From Tetramitus jugosus (lineage: Eukaryota; Heterolobosea; Eutetramitea; Acrasida; Vahlkampfiidae), in NCBI GenBank assembly GCA_937625935.1, contig OW569390.1:62001-126000 (forward strand): a stretch of DNA of 64,000 nucleotides, given 5' to 3'. The notes below the pieces were generated by a model that made no database searches, was not told the origin of the DNA, and saw only the letters and a list, made by a program, of their open reading frames with translations. The number at the start of each line of letters is the position of its first letter. The first letter of the stretch is position 1. The position numbers were made by a program, and so were the translations under genes. This document shows, in pieces, positions 1 through 11,418 of this stretch.

Positions 1-243
1 TTTTATCGTTTGGTGTTTGGTGTTATTGTGTGTTTGCTCTCGATTATTTTTTTTTCTGTGTGAAATTGTCCTCTGTTCATAAAGTTCCTTGAACCATCAG
101 TCGGTGAAACAACAACGGGGAAACTTCAGTTTTTTGGGCGGTTCTGGGCGCCAACTACAAATGAGTCACCTGTGAAACCAAGTGTAACGAACTCGTTGTC
201 AACAAAGCATTTTACTTGAACAAACACCTCACAAGAATTCTCA

Positions 244-740
244 ATGTCATCCTATTATGAACAGAATCAAACGGTCACCATCAAAGGAAAGACCTTCAAG
301 GTGACACCAAAAGAAAAGGAGGAGATGCTCAGAGCCACAGCTCCCACTCCAAAGTTCCTCGTGGATGACAAAGGTCACCTAGTAAACAGAAAAACAAACA
401 GAAATGATGAGTTTCAGCAGAGTTCATCCTTCGCTCAGAAACCAAGAGAATGTGGTTCCCATGGATTCTCCTTCACCCCAGTCGGTTACAACGACTTTTC
501 GGTGCGTTCCAATGTCATTCTAGAGGGAGTTAGACCTGGTATGAACAACACCAATCCATCTGCCTTCCAATACTTACCCAAAGTTCAAAATAATCAAACT
601 ATGTCCATGTCCTATCGAGGTATGTTCCCATCCGATAAAGATACTTACGCGTGAGATCGAATCGTGCTAATCAATGATCAATTATAACTTGGCATCGTTT
701 TCACTCAGTCCCGAAACCTGATTCCTCAGTGTTCAAGTAG
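244..740 (+). CDS. Small conserved-looking hypothetical protein, two exons
   Basis: Family not recognised. The model joins 244..619 and 709..740 (135 aa). The intron at 620..708 starts GTATGT and ends CAG, the same signals used by clear introns elsewhere in the window. Without splicing the frame stops at 654, giving almost the same length but a different tail. The protein is basic and polar with no signal peptide or membrane segment. It opens with an ATG 244 nt into the window and has a TIKGKTFKVTPKEKEEM stretch near the N-terminus and repeated short Pro/Asn-rich segments later. The spliced C-terminus reads YRVPKPDSSVFK. Compact, Tyr/Pro-punctuated proteins like this often line ciliary microtubules, but that is a guess from composition alone. 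The start is confident; the 3' end is moderately so. Confidence 0.65.
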
Positions 741-1155
741 GGCATGAGGACTCTAAGTACCATCAGATTCTTTGGTGAGAAACTGTACAGGAGTATTCGA
801 TACAACAGACTCGAGTCGCATAAACAAATGACCTATTCTTAGATATCCTTGACAACTATCCACTCTTGGTCAGTTGAGTGTGGACAACTGGGAATGCAAT
901 TCGGAATTGAGCTTCTATTGGAAGCTTTTTTCATCCAGGGTACTCTGTACATGATTTTACTCATCACATCTCACCCATGACAGATTTAGACAAGTCTAGT
1001 AAAGCCTCTCGGTTCACTCTGATCACCAACCCAGAACGTGCATTTCACAACTCGCCAAACCAATTCACCTACTCGAACAAAAAACTCCCAATTCCCATCC
1101 CACCAACATTGCCCAAACAAACAACAAACAACAAACACCATTTTTGAACCAAAGA
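741..1155. other. Intergenic, no feature seen
   Basis: About 415 bp between the small two-exon gene and the DUF789 gene. No frame of useful length, no repeat and no RNA-like structure was seen. It presumably holds the 3' end of the first gene and the promoter of the second. Confidence 0.5.
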
Positions 1156-3039
1156 ATGACTGCCTCGAGCAACTGCAGTGGAAGCAACAGTATCACCAAC
1201 AATAGTAACATGACTCACCACTCCAAAATGAATTCTTCGTCTTATTCTCACAGTAACAACAACACCAATAACAACAATAACAACCAACAACATTATTACC
1301 ACCACAACAATCCTCATCACAATAATCGAGATGACTCATTCAAGAGTTTATTCAACAGCAACAACAACAACAACAATAATAATTCTCCTTCTTCCTTGAG
1401 AAACAATCATTTTTCTAATCGTTTCAACACGAATCGAAATACAAGCACAAGCACAACAAATGGAGGAAATAATTCCTCGACTCACACCAAAACCAACAAT
1501 AATAACAATAATAATAATACAGCTACTACTACTACTACTACTACTCCAATCATGCTCTATGATGAAGAAGGATGGCCATTAACTTCATCACCTTATCATT
1601 ACAGTAGCACAACAACTATTGCTACATCTTCCACTCCAAATCACAAGAATATCAATAATAACATACCAAAAGCTACTACAGCAACACCACCAACAAACAA
1701 CAACAACAACAACAACACCAACACCACTCATAATGCTAACAATAGCAATAGTAGAGGAGGATTTTTTGTTGTGAACAACAATAGCAGTAGTAATAATAGT
1801 AGTAGTCAAGCTTCCATTCGACGATCCATAGCATCACCTCCACCATCAACACAACATAAACCTTCATCAACTGCTGCTTCTTCTGTTACAATGAGTCATA
1901 CTACTCCTACTACAACAACAACAGTCAATAGTGTGTCGTCATCATCGTCATCATCATTGATCATTGGTAAGGGATCACCCATGCTTGTTTGTCATTACAG
2001 GACGAAAAAACAATATGTTCACAATACGAATCATGTGAACTCACAGACCAATCTATATCAATTCTTGAAGTTTACGACACCATTGTTGCATCGATCTCAA
2101 TTCCAATCCAAACTTTCTCCCTCCATTTCTTCCGATCCCGACAACATTACTCCGACAACTACAGGAGATCAAAACAATGGTAGTAACAGTAGTAATAGTG
2201 TACTGAGTAATAGTTTTTATTATTTGAGAGATCTTTGGAGCTTTTATGATGAACCATATGGAATTGATATACCTGTTGTGTTGGATGGAAGACAAGAGCA
2301 CGTGTATTTTGTTCCTCATTTGAGCGCAATTCAATTATTTAAAAAGAGAACTGTCAGTAGTCACACTAAGAATAATAACAAGGAAGATTTGTTGTTGTTT
2401 GAGTACTTTGAAACATCGAGTCCTGATCTTCGATATCCACTGATTGATAAGATTGAAGAACTTGCACAGAGACAAAGTTTGTTGTTGGATGGTACGATTA
2501 TGCAATTGGATGCAACGAGGAGTTGGTATTCTATTGCTTGGTATCCAATTTTGTGTCACAGTCAAACGATACCGTGGCTCAAGGGTCAAATGATCACCTA
2601 TCATAACTTTACACCTTCGGTGAATCATTTGATTGATCCAGTGTTTTGCGACGATGAATTTAAACAAGAGTTTTTGTATGGTCGATCGTTGGTGAAGAAG
2701 GCTGATCATCATTCAACGGAGAATGTCTCAACAAGGTCATTGAACAATGAACAAGCATCGACATCGACATCATCGACCACGTCTGATGGTGCCGATGGCA
2801 CTGATACTGCCTATGAGCACACGTATGCTGCGCCAGTGATTGGATTTTTGCCATACAAGGTCAAGAATGAGACATGGTTTGCCAACTATCAAGACTCATC
2901 TTCAGTGCACAATGAAGCTGATTTTTATGCACCGCTGCATCTCGTGAGAGCTTGCAAGCGCGTATTGGCAAAAGCAGGTGTGAAACATCCTGACTTTGAG
3001 CACTGTGTTCAAAATTGTTCCGATCTTGGACTGATATGA
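1156..3039 (+). CDS. DUF789 family protein with long Asn/Thr/Ser-rich N-terminus
   Basis: A 627-aa protein. I start it at the ATG at 1156; the frame is open a little further upstream but without an ATG. Residues 1 to about 350 are almost pure low complexity: runs of AAC/AAT (Asn) and ACT/ACA (Thr), then Ser. From about residue 357 the sequence becomes globular and matches DUF789, a family best known from plants. Landmarks are LRDLWSFYDEPYG, the VYFVPHLSAIQLF segment, LFEYFETSSPDLRYPL followed by DKIEEL, RSWYSIAWYPI and MITYHNF. The biochemical role of DUF789 is unknown. The single exon runs into a short spacer before APC5. The domain call is strong; the low-complexity region may be disordered. 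Confidence 0.8.
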   Translation: MTASSNCSGSNSITNNSNMTHHSKMNSSSYSHSNNNTNNNNNNQQHYYHHNNPHHNNRDDSFKSLFNSNNNNNNNNSPSSLRNNHFSNRFNTNRNTSTSTTNGGNNSSTHTKTNNNNNNNNTATTTTTTTPIMLYDEEGWPLTSSPYHYSSTTTIATSSTPNHKNINNNIPKATTATPPTNNNNNNNTNTTHNANNSNSRGGFFVVNNNSSSNNSSSQASIRRSIASPPPSTQHKPSSTAASSVTMSHTTPTTTTTVNSVSSSSSSSLIIGKGSPMLVCHYRTKKQYVHNTNHVNSQTNLYQFLKFTTPLLHRSQFQSKLSPSISSDPDNITPTTTGDQNNGSNSSNSVLSNSFYYLRDLWSFYDEPYGIDIPVVLDGRQEHVYFVPHLSAIQLFKKRTVSSHTKNNNKEDLLLFEYFETSSPDLRYPLIDKIEELAQRQSLLLDGTIMQLDATRSWYSIAWYPILCHSQTIPWLKGQMITYHNFTPSVNHLIDPVFCDDEFKQEFLYGRSLVKKADHHSTENVSTRSLNNEQASTSTSSTTSDGADGTDTAYEHTYAAPVIGFLPYKVKNETWFANYQDSSSVHNEADFYAPLHLVRACKRVLAKAGVKHPDFEHCVQNCSDLGLI

Positions 3040-3190
3040 TTTTCAAATACAATTGAACCACTTTGTATCGCACCACCACAATGTGGAAGTAAAATACAAC
3101 ACTCAAAAACCCGCCATTTTTTGGCGCTCCTTTTCTTCGGATTAATTCTAACTCTTGTCCGAAACCAGCTGGAAAATCAGAATTTCATTC

Positions 3191-5941
3191 ATGTCCAATT
3201 CACAAGCCTTCTCACAATCACTGGCATGCTTACTGACACCACATGACATTGCCATTGCCATCTTAATCGATGCACAGTTGACACATCCAACATTGTCTCC
3301 TGCTCTTCGCAATGAACTATCACTCTACTTGATTGAAGTGATTGAGAGTGATGAAGCAAAACTGTATCAGTTCATATCAGAGAATAGCACCTCCAAAATT
3401 GGGTCCTTTTGTTCATTGAAATCATTTTGTCATCATGTCATTATGAACGATTTTCAATCACAGGACAAGTCTATTCTGGCAGAGACTGTGTTTCAAACGG
3501 TAATCATTCTTGTCAAATTTTGATTTTTGTTTTTGGTTCGTTTCAATGTTGTTCTCACTTTTTAAATTATTATCGAATGAATGCATGAATGCGTGGTATG
3601 TATGTGTGGTTGGTGAAACGATAGATGAGTCAAATTAGAGTACCAGATGATTTGTTTGACTTGTTCATACGATTTAGAAATGTGTTAACCAATGAAACAT
3701 CAAAACAAGTCAATGCTTCCAATGTTCCTCAACGTGCTGTAGGTATTTTGTTTGTGATTGATACTATTCATTTGTTGTTGTTGATGTTGAGATAGATTTT
3801 TGATTGATTTTAACTTAATTGTGGAAATACGTACAGCACTTGTCGAGTATCTATGGCATATTTATGAGAAAATTAGTTTTGGCGTTTCAACAACTCATGT
3901 TCGATGGAGTTTGTCACTTGTTTGAGAATGTAGAGCAGTTTGTGATGGAGCAGTTTGATGATAATGATGACGATATTCATGGTGATTCGTTGATGGTGAT
4001 GGATCATCCTGAGACGACGCATATACAAGATGTTGTTTTGTCCAATGTGTTTCATAGCTTGAATCCGATCACTGCAGAGAAATATGTGTATGATTTAATA
4101 CAGAGATTGGAGTGTAAGTGTGAATGAATAGTATTGCATATGTGAATGTTTATGTGAGTGGACAGGAAACTAATGACGCAATTTCTTATGATGTAATATT
4201 TTTTATGTTTATTTGATGAACAGCGAGTAATATTGATATGAAGACGGATTATGAAGAGCTGAATCGCATTGCCAATCACTTGGGAGTCGCTTTTCCCTCC
4301 ATTACAAAGATTTACTATCTAAAATATTTATTGTTCGTTCAACAGAGAGAATGGGAGGGAGCCATAGAGAATCTTCACCGTTACTTTGATTATTGTTACT
4401 GTGACAATAGTGTTGGGTTGGTTTTGAATCAAGCGCAAACTTCTACGAATATCAATAGTATGATTGCGTCGTATGCTACATTGAACCTCGCTGCGTTACA
4501 TTATCAATTTGGACACTATGGCGCAGCGCTTCAGTCAATACAGGAGAGTATCAGAATTGCTCAACAACAGAATGAACATGAGTGCTTGGCTCTTGCTCTG
4601 GCTTGGTTGTTCAGATTGGCTGATATCAAGGGATTTGTTGACAAAACTGAAAGTTTGATCAAGAGATGCATTCAACGTGCAAAGGAGCTTCAAATGAATG
4701 ACTTGTTGTCCCAGTCGCTGTTGGCCTACACCAAGTTATCCATGTTGAAGCTTCCGTACACACCGGATTACATCCGACGAATATGGGATGATATCGCAAC
4801 GAGTTTGAAAATTGATGTCGAGAACAACATTCCTTTCTTGAGCCAAACTAGCCTGTTGATGCAGGCATCCGTATGGGAGAATCTAGGAAACAAGAGTATG
4901 GTGACCATGTTGTCGAAACTAGTGACAGATGACTCGTCACCTATACGCAGAGATGACTATATTTTGGCCCACTGTAAATTAGCTCAGGCAGAGGCAAAGG
5001 AGGGTAGAGTGAAAGAATCTCTATTGAAATTACAAAGTATTTATGAATGTGTGCACGAGCAATACGACTCTCTGTATACTCAAACGATATGCAATATTCT
5101 ATTCGACTATTTTTGCCTGTCACATCATATCGAGGATGCTCGCGCACTGTTGGAAATGTTGAATGACTTGAGAGATAGTCACTCAGCGGATGGAATGGAC
5201 AATGTACAATACCGGAGTGATTTACTCGACAAGAGAGCTAAACTCATGTTGTGTGAATCCAGATATCAAGAAGCCTCTGAGTTACTATTGTCGAGCATTG
5301 ATATATCTAAAGGTACGAACTTGCATCTGGCTCATTTGAAGCACCTATTGGCCTTGGTCGATATCTACATCAGTACACCGAACACTGGTGTCAATGCAAT
5401 CAAGTATGCAGCCCAGGGCATGGCCATCAGTCGTCAGAGAGGTCTAGAAACATACTATTCCAATTTTTCAGTTTACATGGCGCATGCACTCATGCTCACC
5501 AGCAGTGAATATCTCAAGGCTCAAAAGTTGATCGATTCGGCTGCATCACAACTGGTATGTCATGGATCAGCTCTCGATCTCGGTTATTTGTACTTTGTTC
5601 GAGGTAAACTCTTTGTTCTTCGTGCGAAATCTCCTGGTCAGAACAGTGATCCAAGATCACTGATCAGCCAGGCATTAGAGTCATTCTCCTTGGCTAAAGC
5701 GGAATATCAAAGAGTACACGCCATAGGCAAGCAAATGCAAGTGCTCTTCCTAGAGGCACAGACATTAAATGCTGCAGGAATGATTCAACAACGAGATGAC
5801 ATCTCCCAACAGTTTGCCCAGCTGTCTCAACAGAAGAAGAGTCGGACGTGTACAAGGCAATGTGATTTCAGTAACTTTTATGGCCACATTGGTCCATGGA
5901 TACGTACTTTCCTCGGCGTTGATTATCAACAATCTCAATAA
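3191..5941 (+). CDS. ANAPC5: Anaphase-promoting complex subunit 5 (APC5/ANAPC5)
   Basis: Four exons: 3191..3499, 3625..3738, 3837..4113, 4224..5941; total 2418 nt, 805 aa, all phases consistent. Donors are GTAATC, GTAGGT and GTAAGT; acceptors are TAG or CAG. APC5 is a TPR scaffold of the anaphase-promoting complex, the nuclear E3 ubiquitin ligase that drives mitotic exit. The diagnostic part is in exon 4: LNLAALHYQFGHYGAALQSI, then an ESIRIAQQQNEHECLALALA-type helix pair, followed by degenerate TPR helices to the C-terminus (for example YLYFVRGKLFVLRAK). Its length is close to that of animal APC5. The ATG at 3191 is the first in frame, and the exon 1-3 region fits the less conserved N-terminal half. 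The second donor (3739, GTAGGT) is the least certain junction. Start and end lie close to neighbours on both sides. Confidence 0.85.
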
Positions 5942-6008
5942 AACCTGCGAATAATTGAAGAGAGGTGGCGCCCAAAAAATTGAGACGACAACTACGACGA
6001 GTTCAACA

Positions 6009-7242
6009 ATGTCCACATCGAAACCTAGCTCTAGACAACAGCCTCGAAAGAAGACCAAAGAACAACTAAAGAAGGAGGAGGAAGAACAGAGAGAACAAGA
6101 ACAGTTAGAGAGGGAACGTTCGGCGGAATTAGCTCGAAAACCAAGAGAATTCACAGATTATGGTTTTGTTGAGCTCGTTTTGCAGTATGGAGATGACGCT
6201 GACCAGTTGACTGAGCTGATGGCAAGAGAGCTAAAATTGCATGACTATTTAGTGAACTTGAGAAGCTCTATACTCATCGATTTTCATGTACACAACGTTA
6301 GGTATGTTTCACTGTCATAACACAGTTTGGATCTTGAGTGATCACAATTGGACAAGTGTTCTGACATGAGTGATATGTTGTTCTAGTTTTGTCAAAGCGC
6401 AAGGATTTAATCTGAGACAATCCTCCATTTTTCTTCATTTACTCGAACAATTGAGAACAATGGCTCTAGAGGATGATGCATCTGTTCTAAAGTTAACATC
6501 ATTTCTCAAAGAGAAACTAATGGAGCACAGTCGACCACTGTCACTGCAAGAACAGGAAGAATGGAGATTAAATAACGAAAAACGAGCGAAGCAGAGAGAG
6601 TCAGAAAGAGAGAAATCGCCAAACAAGAAGCGAGTTCCAGTCAAACCGAAAAAGTCTGATGAGGAAGCGAAGCGATTAGAAGAGGAAGAAAAGAAGAGAC
6701 AAGAAGAAGAGGAAGCAAAGCGGAGACGAGAGGAAGAAGTAGAACAACTGAGTAAATCACCTGCGTATAATATCGATGATGTGGCAGCGATTACCGATTT
6801 CATCGTCAGTGGATTGCTTCAACATTATCAATTGTATCGCTTCGTATTTGGTCAGGAGCAACCATTAGAGGTGACTCACTACAAATCAATGATTGAGACA
6901 TTACCTGAACCTTCTCTGCCTCTGGCAGATTTTCTCGAAGAGGAATTGTATAATCAGAAGAAGTTAGAAGCACAACGACAAAAGGAGGAACAAAAGGAGG
7001 CAATAAGACTGGAAAAGGAAGAGAGAATGAAGAGAGAAGCGGAAGAGGCTGAACAGCGATATCAGGAGGAGTTAGCAGCCAAGAGGGCCAGAATGGTTCA
7101 GTCGGGTGATGTACGACAGATTGCCGAGTTTATCAACAATGTAGTTCAGGTTGACAGTGAAGGTCTCAAAGAAACATACTTAGCCAAACTTGAAACAATA
7201 CACACAATTGTGGAAGGAGCACTTGCTACGAACACGAATTAA
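6009..7242 (+). CDS. CLAMP/C1a-32-like coiled-coil protein, probable ciliary component
   Basis: Two exons, 6009..6301 and 6387..7242 (382 aa); the intron begins GTATGT and ends TAG. A Lys/Glu-rich N-terminus is followed by a helical domain. After the splice comes FVKAQGFNLRQSSIFLHLLE, then a long Arg/Glu/Lys insert, then IDDVAAITDFIV and HYQLYRFVF. This order matches the CLAMP domain (flagellar C1a complex subunit C1a-32, CABCOCO1 in animals), where a similar helix pair ends in a short Tyr/Phe-rich segment. The charged stretch at about residues 145-220 interrupts the domain. A second coiled coil follows. By family knowledge it would sit on the central-pair apparatus of motile cilia, which suits an amoeba with a flagellate stage. 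The family is likely, the exact orthology not proven. Confidence 0.65.
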
Positions 7243-7323
7243 TGTCTGTTTATCTTTCTCGATGGACAACTTATTATTCACCTTTCAAACAATTTGCATC
7301 AGCCCAAATTGACGGAACAATCA

Positions 7324-8712
7324 TTACTCAAAGCCAATAGGCACCCTGGATTCATTATAAACAATCTTCACGTCTGAATTTGCTCCTCTCTTTCTGTTGT
7401 CCAAGGATCGGCGACCTGCCTCAAGAATTGCTGTCGTTAGAATGGTAGAAGTGCTTGTCACAGTAGGCATTTGTCTGATGATATCCTTCAGATCCGCCAT
7501 ACCATTTCTGACAGCAAAGATACTCTCAACAAATGCTGCCAAACTTCGATAGCCATAACCAATTTGACCTGCAAAATTACCGTTCAGATCTGGAGTGTAC
7601 TTCATAAACAGAGGATTCACCGATTTGAATCCTGTTAGATCACTGGCCAGAGTGTAACCTCTATGTGCTTGATCAATATTCACCTCACCTGTTGTGCCCT
7701 GATAGAAGAATCGCTGTTGAGAGTGTACATCACTCTGCTTGGTAGATACCCAAGAGCTCGTATAGATAGCAGTACCCGCATTCCCTGTTCCCTGCTGTTT
7801 CCACTGCACTGTCAATGTAATAGAGTCTTCCGTGTCCATATTGTACGGCTCAGAGTTAGCAACACCATAGGATCCACATGCACTTACAGAATGAGGTCTC
7901 CAAGTGTCATTGTGCAAACCACTCAGTGCCCAACAATGGAAATCGATATGATGAGCATTCAAGTAGTAACTAATATCACTAAAGCTGGCCCAATTGGCAA
8001 ATGTGTTCAATTGGGTCACCGGTTGAGACATGTAAGAGTGATAAAAAGAGAAATTGCCGAGTGCACCCTGAACGATTCTTTCTCTGGCATCTTGATAGAT
8101 TGGATCCCATCGCTTGTGAACTTCCACGCTGCACATGACACCACGATCACTGTCCTCAGATTGCAATGCAGCCAACTTTGAATGATGATCCAATGTTTGA
8201 ACAAGTGGCTTGGCAACCAATGTATGCATACCACTCAGCATTGCAAACTGTGCAATCTCAAAATGAGTGTGATCTGGAGTGAAAATCATGACGACATCGC
8301 CGGGATTCATGCTCTTAATGGCATTCTTGTACGCCTCTGGGTCAGAGGAAACGCTATCCTCTGGAAACGAGTCAAACTGCAGCTCTTGGTCATCCTCACT
8401 CGTCAGTGAGCCACTATTATTGCCGTAAAGGCGTCGATAACCTCTCTTCAAATGAGTTCTGATACCTGGGAATTTTTTACCATTGGTGCCGCAGAGAATG
8501 AGCCTCGAAATGAAACCTCTGTTGCGCAAATCGATCAAACTCAGCGCAACAACACCAATAGGCTTATCACTGGTCGATTCTTGTTCATTGACGAAACCAG
8601 TGACATATTCACCTGTTCCTACCACACAGACTTGAACTCTTTGGAAATCTTGGCGATCTTGCTTCTGGTTGAGCAGCAATCGAGTGATCAAATGGTGACT
8701 TGGTTCATACAT
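7324..8712 (-). CDS. Gfo/Idh/MocA-family NAD(P)-dependent oxidoreductase
   Basis: 462 aa. The frame is open upstream, but the first ATG is at 8712. The N-terminal Rossmann fold opens with VQVCVVGTGEYVTGF. Next comes a helix-strand with DVVMIFTPDHTHFEIAQFA and the family's lysine motif in the form LVAKPLVQT (usually EKP). The C-terminal alpha/beta domain carries EVHKRWDPIY and later NAHHIDFHCWAL, where the histidines correspond to the usual substrate pocket. Members oxidise or reduce sugars, sugar acids and inositol. The overall layout recalls proteins annotated as D-galacturonate reductase, but substrate cannot be read from sequence. It is a single exon, convergent with the CLAMP-like gene and about 80 bp from it. 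Family confident, substrate unknown. Confidence 0.8.
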   Translation of the reverse strand: MYEPSHHLITRLLLNQKQDRQDFQRVQVCVVGTGEYVTGFVNEQESTSDKPIGVVALSLIDLRNRGFISRLILCGTNGKKFPGIRTHLKRGYRRLYGNNSGSLTSEDDQELQFDSFPEDSVSSDPEAYKNAIKSMNPGDVVMIFTPDHTHFEIAQFAMLSGMHTLVAKPLVQTLDHHSKLAALQSEDSDRGVMCSVEVHKRWDPIYQDARERIVQGALGNFSFYHSYMSQPVTQLNTFANWASFSDISYYLNAHHIDFHCWALSGLHNDTWRPHSVSACGSYGVANSEPYNMDTEDSITLTVQWKQQGTGNAGTAIYTSSWVSTKQSDVHSQQRFFYQGTTGEVNIDQAHRGYTLASDLTGFKSVNPLFMKYTPDLNGNFAGQIGYGYRSLAAFVESIFAVRNGMADLKDIIRQMPTVTSTSTILTTAILEAGRRSLDNRKRGANSDVKIVYNESRVPIGFE

Positions 8713-8887
8713 GACGATATTGTGCTTGCTATGCTCTGTTTTTGTTTTCTGGTTGTGTGGCTGTTTTTGTGTGAGATCCAACTTGGAAAGTCCAATTCAT
8801 TCACACAAGCTGCGACAACAAAAGCTAAAGCTTCTCTCACACTGAAACATGATTTTCACTTCAATGAGAAACAATAAAGTGTTTTGT

Positions 8888-9205
8888 CTATACAAGTTTA
8901 TTGTTGTTTGGGCCAAAGTAGTTGAGGAACAAGCCAATGATCGCCATCAATATGGTGGTGATCAATTGTTTCAAATCAAACTCACTTTGCTTCAAGTTGA
9001 TCATTGAGCTCAGGCATGTCAATAGACCAAGCCACGAGCACCACTTGTACTTGAGCATGAGACCAAGAACAGAAAAGAGAACAGCAGCCAATTGCATATA
9101 GTTTGGAGGGATGTCATCCTTCTTGATCTTTCTTGGTGTCCATTTCTTTTCCTTTGAAACGTCACGTGGTGTGATCTCTGCTTGTGAAGATGCTTCTACA
9201 CTCAT
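8888..9205 (-). CDS. Asterix/PAT10 (WDR83OS-like) ER membrane protein
   Basis: 105 aa with an ATG at 9205. A charged cytosolic N-terminus leads to IPPNYMQLAAVLFSVLGLML, then KYKWCSWLG and a second hydrophobic span ending LFLNYF. This matches Asterix (WDR83OS, former UPF0139), which has the same length, the (P)DYMNL start, the LK-KWC-W motif and two or three membrane segments. In animals Asterix pairs with CCDC47 in the PAT complex, an intramembrane chaperone that shields polar transmembrane helices during synthesis at the ER. It shares a 125-bp divergent upstream region with the gene starting at 9331. The C-terminus ends in Asn/Lys, with no obvious retrieval signal. Confidence 0.9.
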   Translation of the reverse strand: MSVEASSQAEITPRDVSKEKKWTPRKIKKDDIPPNYMQLAAVLFSVLGLMLKYKWCSWLGLLTCLSSMINLKQSEFDLKQLITTILMAIIGLFLNYFGPNNNKLV

Positions 9206-9330
9206 GGTTTGGCGCCCACTTTTTTACGATTGTGATTTTTGTTGCCGCCAAAATAGGACCGCAACCAAGAACGGTTCTTGAACTACAATAACATTAGCAA
9301 AGGACGAGGAGAGTTTTTGTAGCAAGAAGA

Positions 9331-11346
9331 ATGGATCCAGAAAGTGGTTTACCTCCAAAGTTGGATCTTACTGGTGAAGAATTTATGAAAAGTGATGGTG
9401 TGAATGGAGATCATTCAACATCAGTACCAGTGACATCTCAACACAAAAACAAAGTAAGTTGTGATGTCTCTCATCTCGTCATTTTTGATCTGTGGAAATG
9501 AAACTCATACCTCGAAACTCAGTCAAATCACTCCACAGTCAATCCCAATATTCAAAAATTGAATGCGAAAACGGAGGAATTGAAAGCAAAGGTCTCTCCA
9601 GCAGTGCAAGAAATGCTAAACAAGAGAAAACAACTGTAAGATCGATCATATTATTATTCATGTAGATTTTCTCTTATTGAAAGATCATAATACTGACAGT
9701 AAATACTTACTAGACTACATAAATTATGGGAAGATATTGGTGAGACTTGGACACACAGAGAAAACTTTGTCCATCATGCGTTTGATAGGCCATTTGAAAA
9801 CTATGGTCTCATATCTAATGAGACACTGCGCGTGGTTGAGATTAGGTGGTTGGATTTACGGATATTAGGACTCATCGATCAAAGAGAAACGATAATAGAG
9901 CGAATACAGGAAGTAAGCGAGAAGAGAAATCCAAGGGACCTTAAGAAGAATCAACAATTGATCGAAGATGATCTACAAATCTATCGAACAATAACTCTGT
10001 ACATTACTGAATATATTCAAACCTGGATATTAAAGAATCCACAGAAGGAGACATATCTGTGGAAGGGAGATGATTATTTAGCGAGAATTAACATAGATTT
10101 TACAAGAATGATACGTAAGAGTCGGAGGTTACAAACAATACTAGAAGAAAATCATTTAACTAATTCCCCCTTGTGTTTACCAAAGAATCCTACATTGTAC
10201 ATGAAGGATTATCAACCAAAGAAGACAATTGAGGAAGGGCACACAATCGAAAAACAAGTATCTGACAGCGTGTTTGATCACAGGTCAAGAACTCCAACAG
10301 CTTACAATATCTCTCAGTTCGATCTCGGAACTCCTATGACTGGCACTTCTCAACCAACGACACCGCTTCAATTATCTAGAGGTCTAATGAATGGTGTAAC
10401 GAAAGACAAAGAACCCCGGCCGAATGCTCCAATCTCTCCTACTCATGCCCAACCAGTCACACAATTTGGAAAGGTGATTAAATTCCAGAAGAAGGTTGCC
10501 TTTGAAGAAGAGAAGGATCAATTCTTCTTGACAAGCGTACAAGATAGTAATTCCAAAACAAAACAATCTGACGGAGCGGCAAGTAATAGTTACAATGAAA
10601 ATCTCGATCATGAATCAGATGAAATGGGAAAACGGGTGAATCTTCCTTCACTCCTCGTTGAACAAACTTTTAGAGATCGAAGTAAGAGATACAAGAAATA
10701 TTCTGAGCCGCTATGTTCAATACGACACGAGGATCTTATGGACAAGTTGCAGGAGGAACAGCCATTCTACCTGAATGACCTGATACAGCAGAAGAGAAAC
10801 AAGCCTAACGATCCTCTGAACTCTTCCGCCATAATGACCTCACATCTCAGTTATGTGCAACAAATTCTTGCTAAATCGAACAACTATCTCAGAAAGATGC
10901 AAGAGACTAGAACCAACTTGGAAGTACCTAAATTTCTTTCCTCGGATCCTGTAGTTCAAGTGGATCAAAGTGCAGAGATAGAAGACCTCGATGTTCAATT
11001 CCCAGGCACAAATCTGGCCGAGGATGTCATTAGAATCCAAAGGGCCAATCGTTTCATTTTCAATCACTCACAAAAGGGATCCTCTCGAGCCACCACAGCA
11101 TCATCATCCGCTAATCCTCCTCACTCAGCCAATAGTGTCGCTACACCAGTGGCACAGAACAATAGATTGACAAACGGAAGGATTACTCCTTCATCTGCCG
11201 TTTTGATATCTCCACCTTCATCCATCACCAGTACACTCCGAAGCAGCTTACGGAATAACAATCAAACTACAAATATTTTGGTCCATAATGTGGACAAGAG
11301 TGACACGCCATCAAAGAAACAAGTGAGACTGAAGGATCACAACTAA
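9331..11346 (+). CDS. Hypothetical protein, three exons, helical middle and disordered tail
   Basis: Rebuilt as 9331..9453, 9523..9635, 9714..11346 (1869 nt, 622 aa, phases consistent). Donors are GTAAGT and GTAAGA; acceptors CAG and TAG. The third exon begins just after TTACTAG, giving LLHKLWEDIGETWTHRENF in frame with the long 3' ORF; using any other nearby AG leads to stops. Residues about 80-230 are helical and rich in Trp, Arg and Glu. From about 240 the protein turns into a disordered Ser/Thr/Pro/Asn-rich tail with basic patches and several short leucine helices. No catalytic motif, signal peptide or membrane span was found and I do not recognise the family. Divergent from Asterix. Confidence 0.7.
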
Positions 11347-11418
11347 CAAACTTATCGATTTTAACTATAAATATTGTACCATCGAAGGGATGAAACATTT
11401 TATGAGTGTTTTGCCTAT

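Noticed and set aside
1069-1809. Minus-strand frames rich in Val/Ile across the Asn-coding repeats
   Set aside because: They are the antisense of AAC/AAT and ACT runs; composition is an artefact of the DUF789 gene's low-complexity region.
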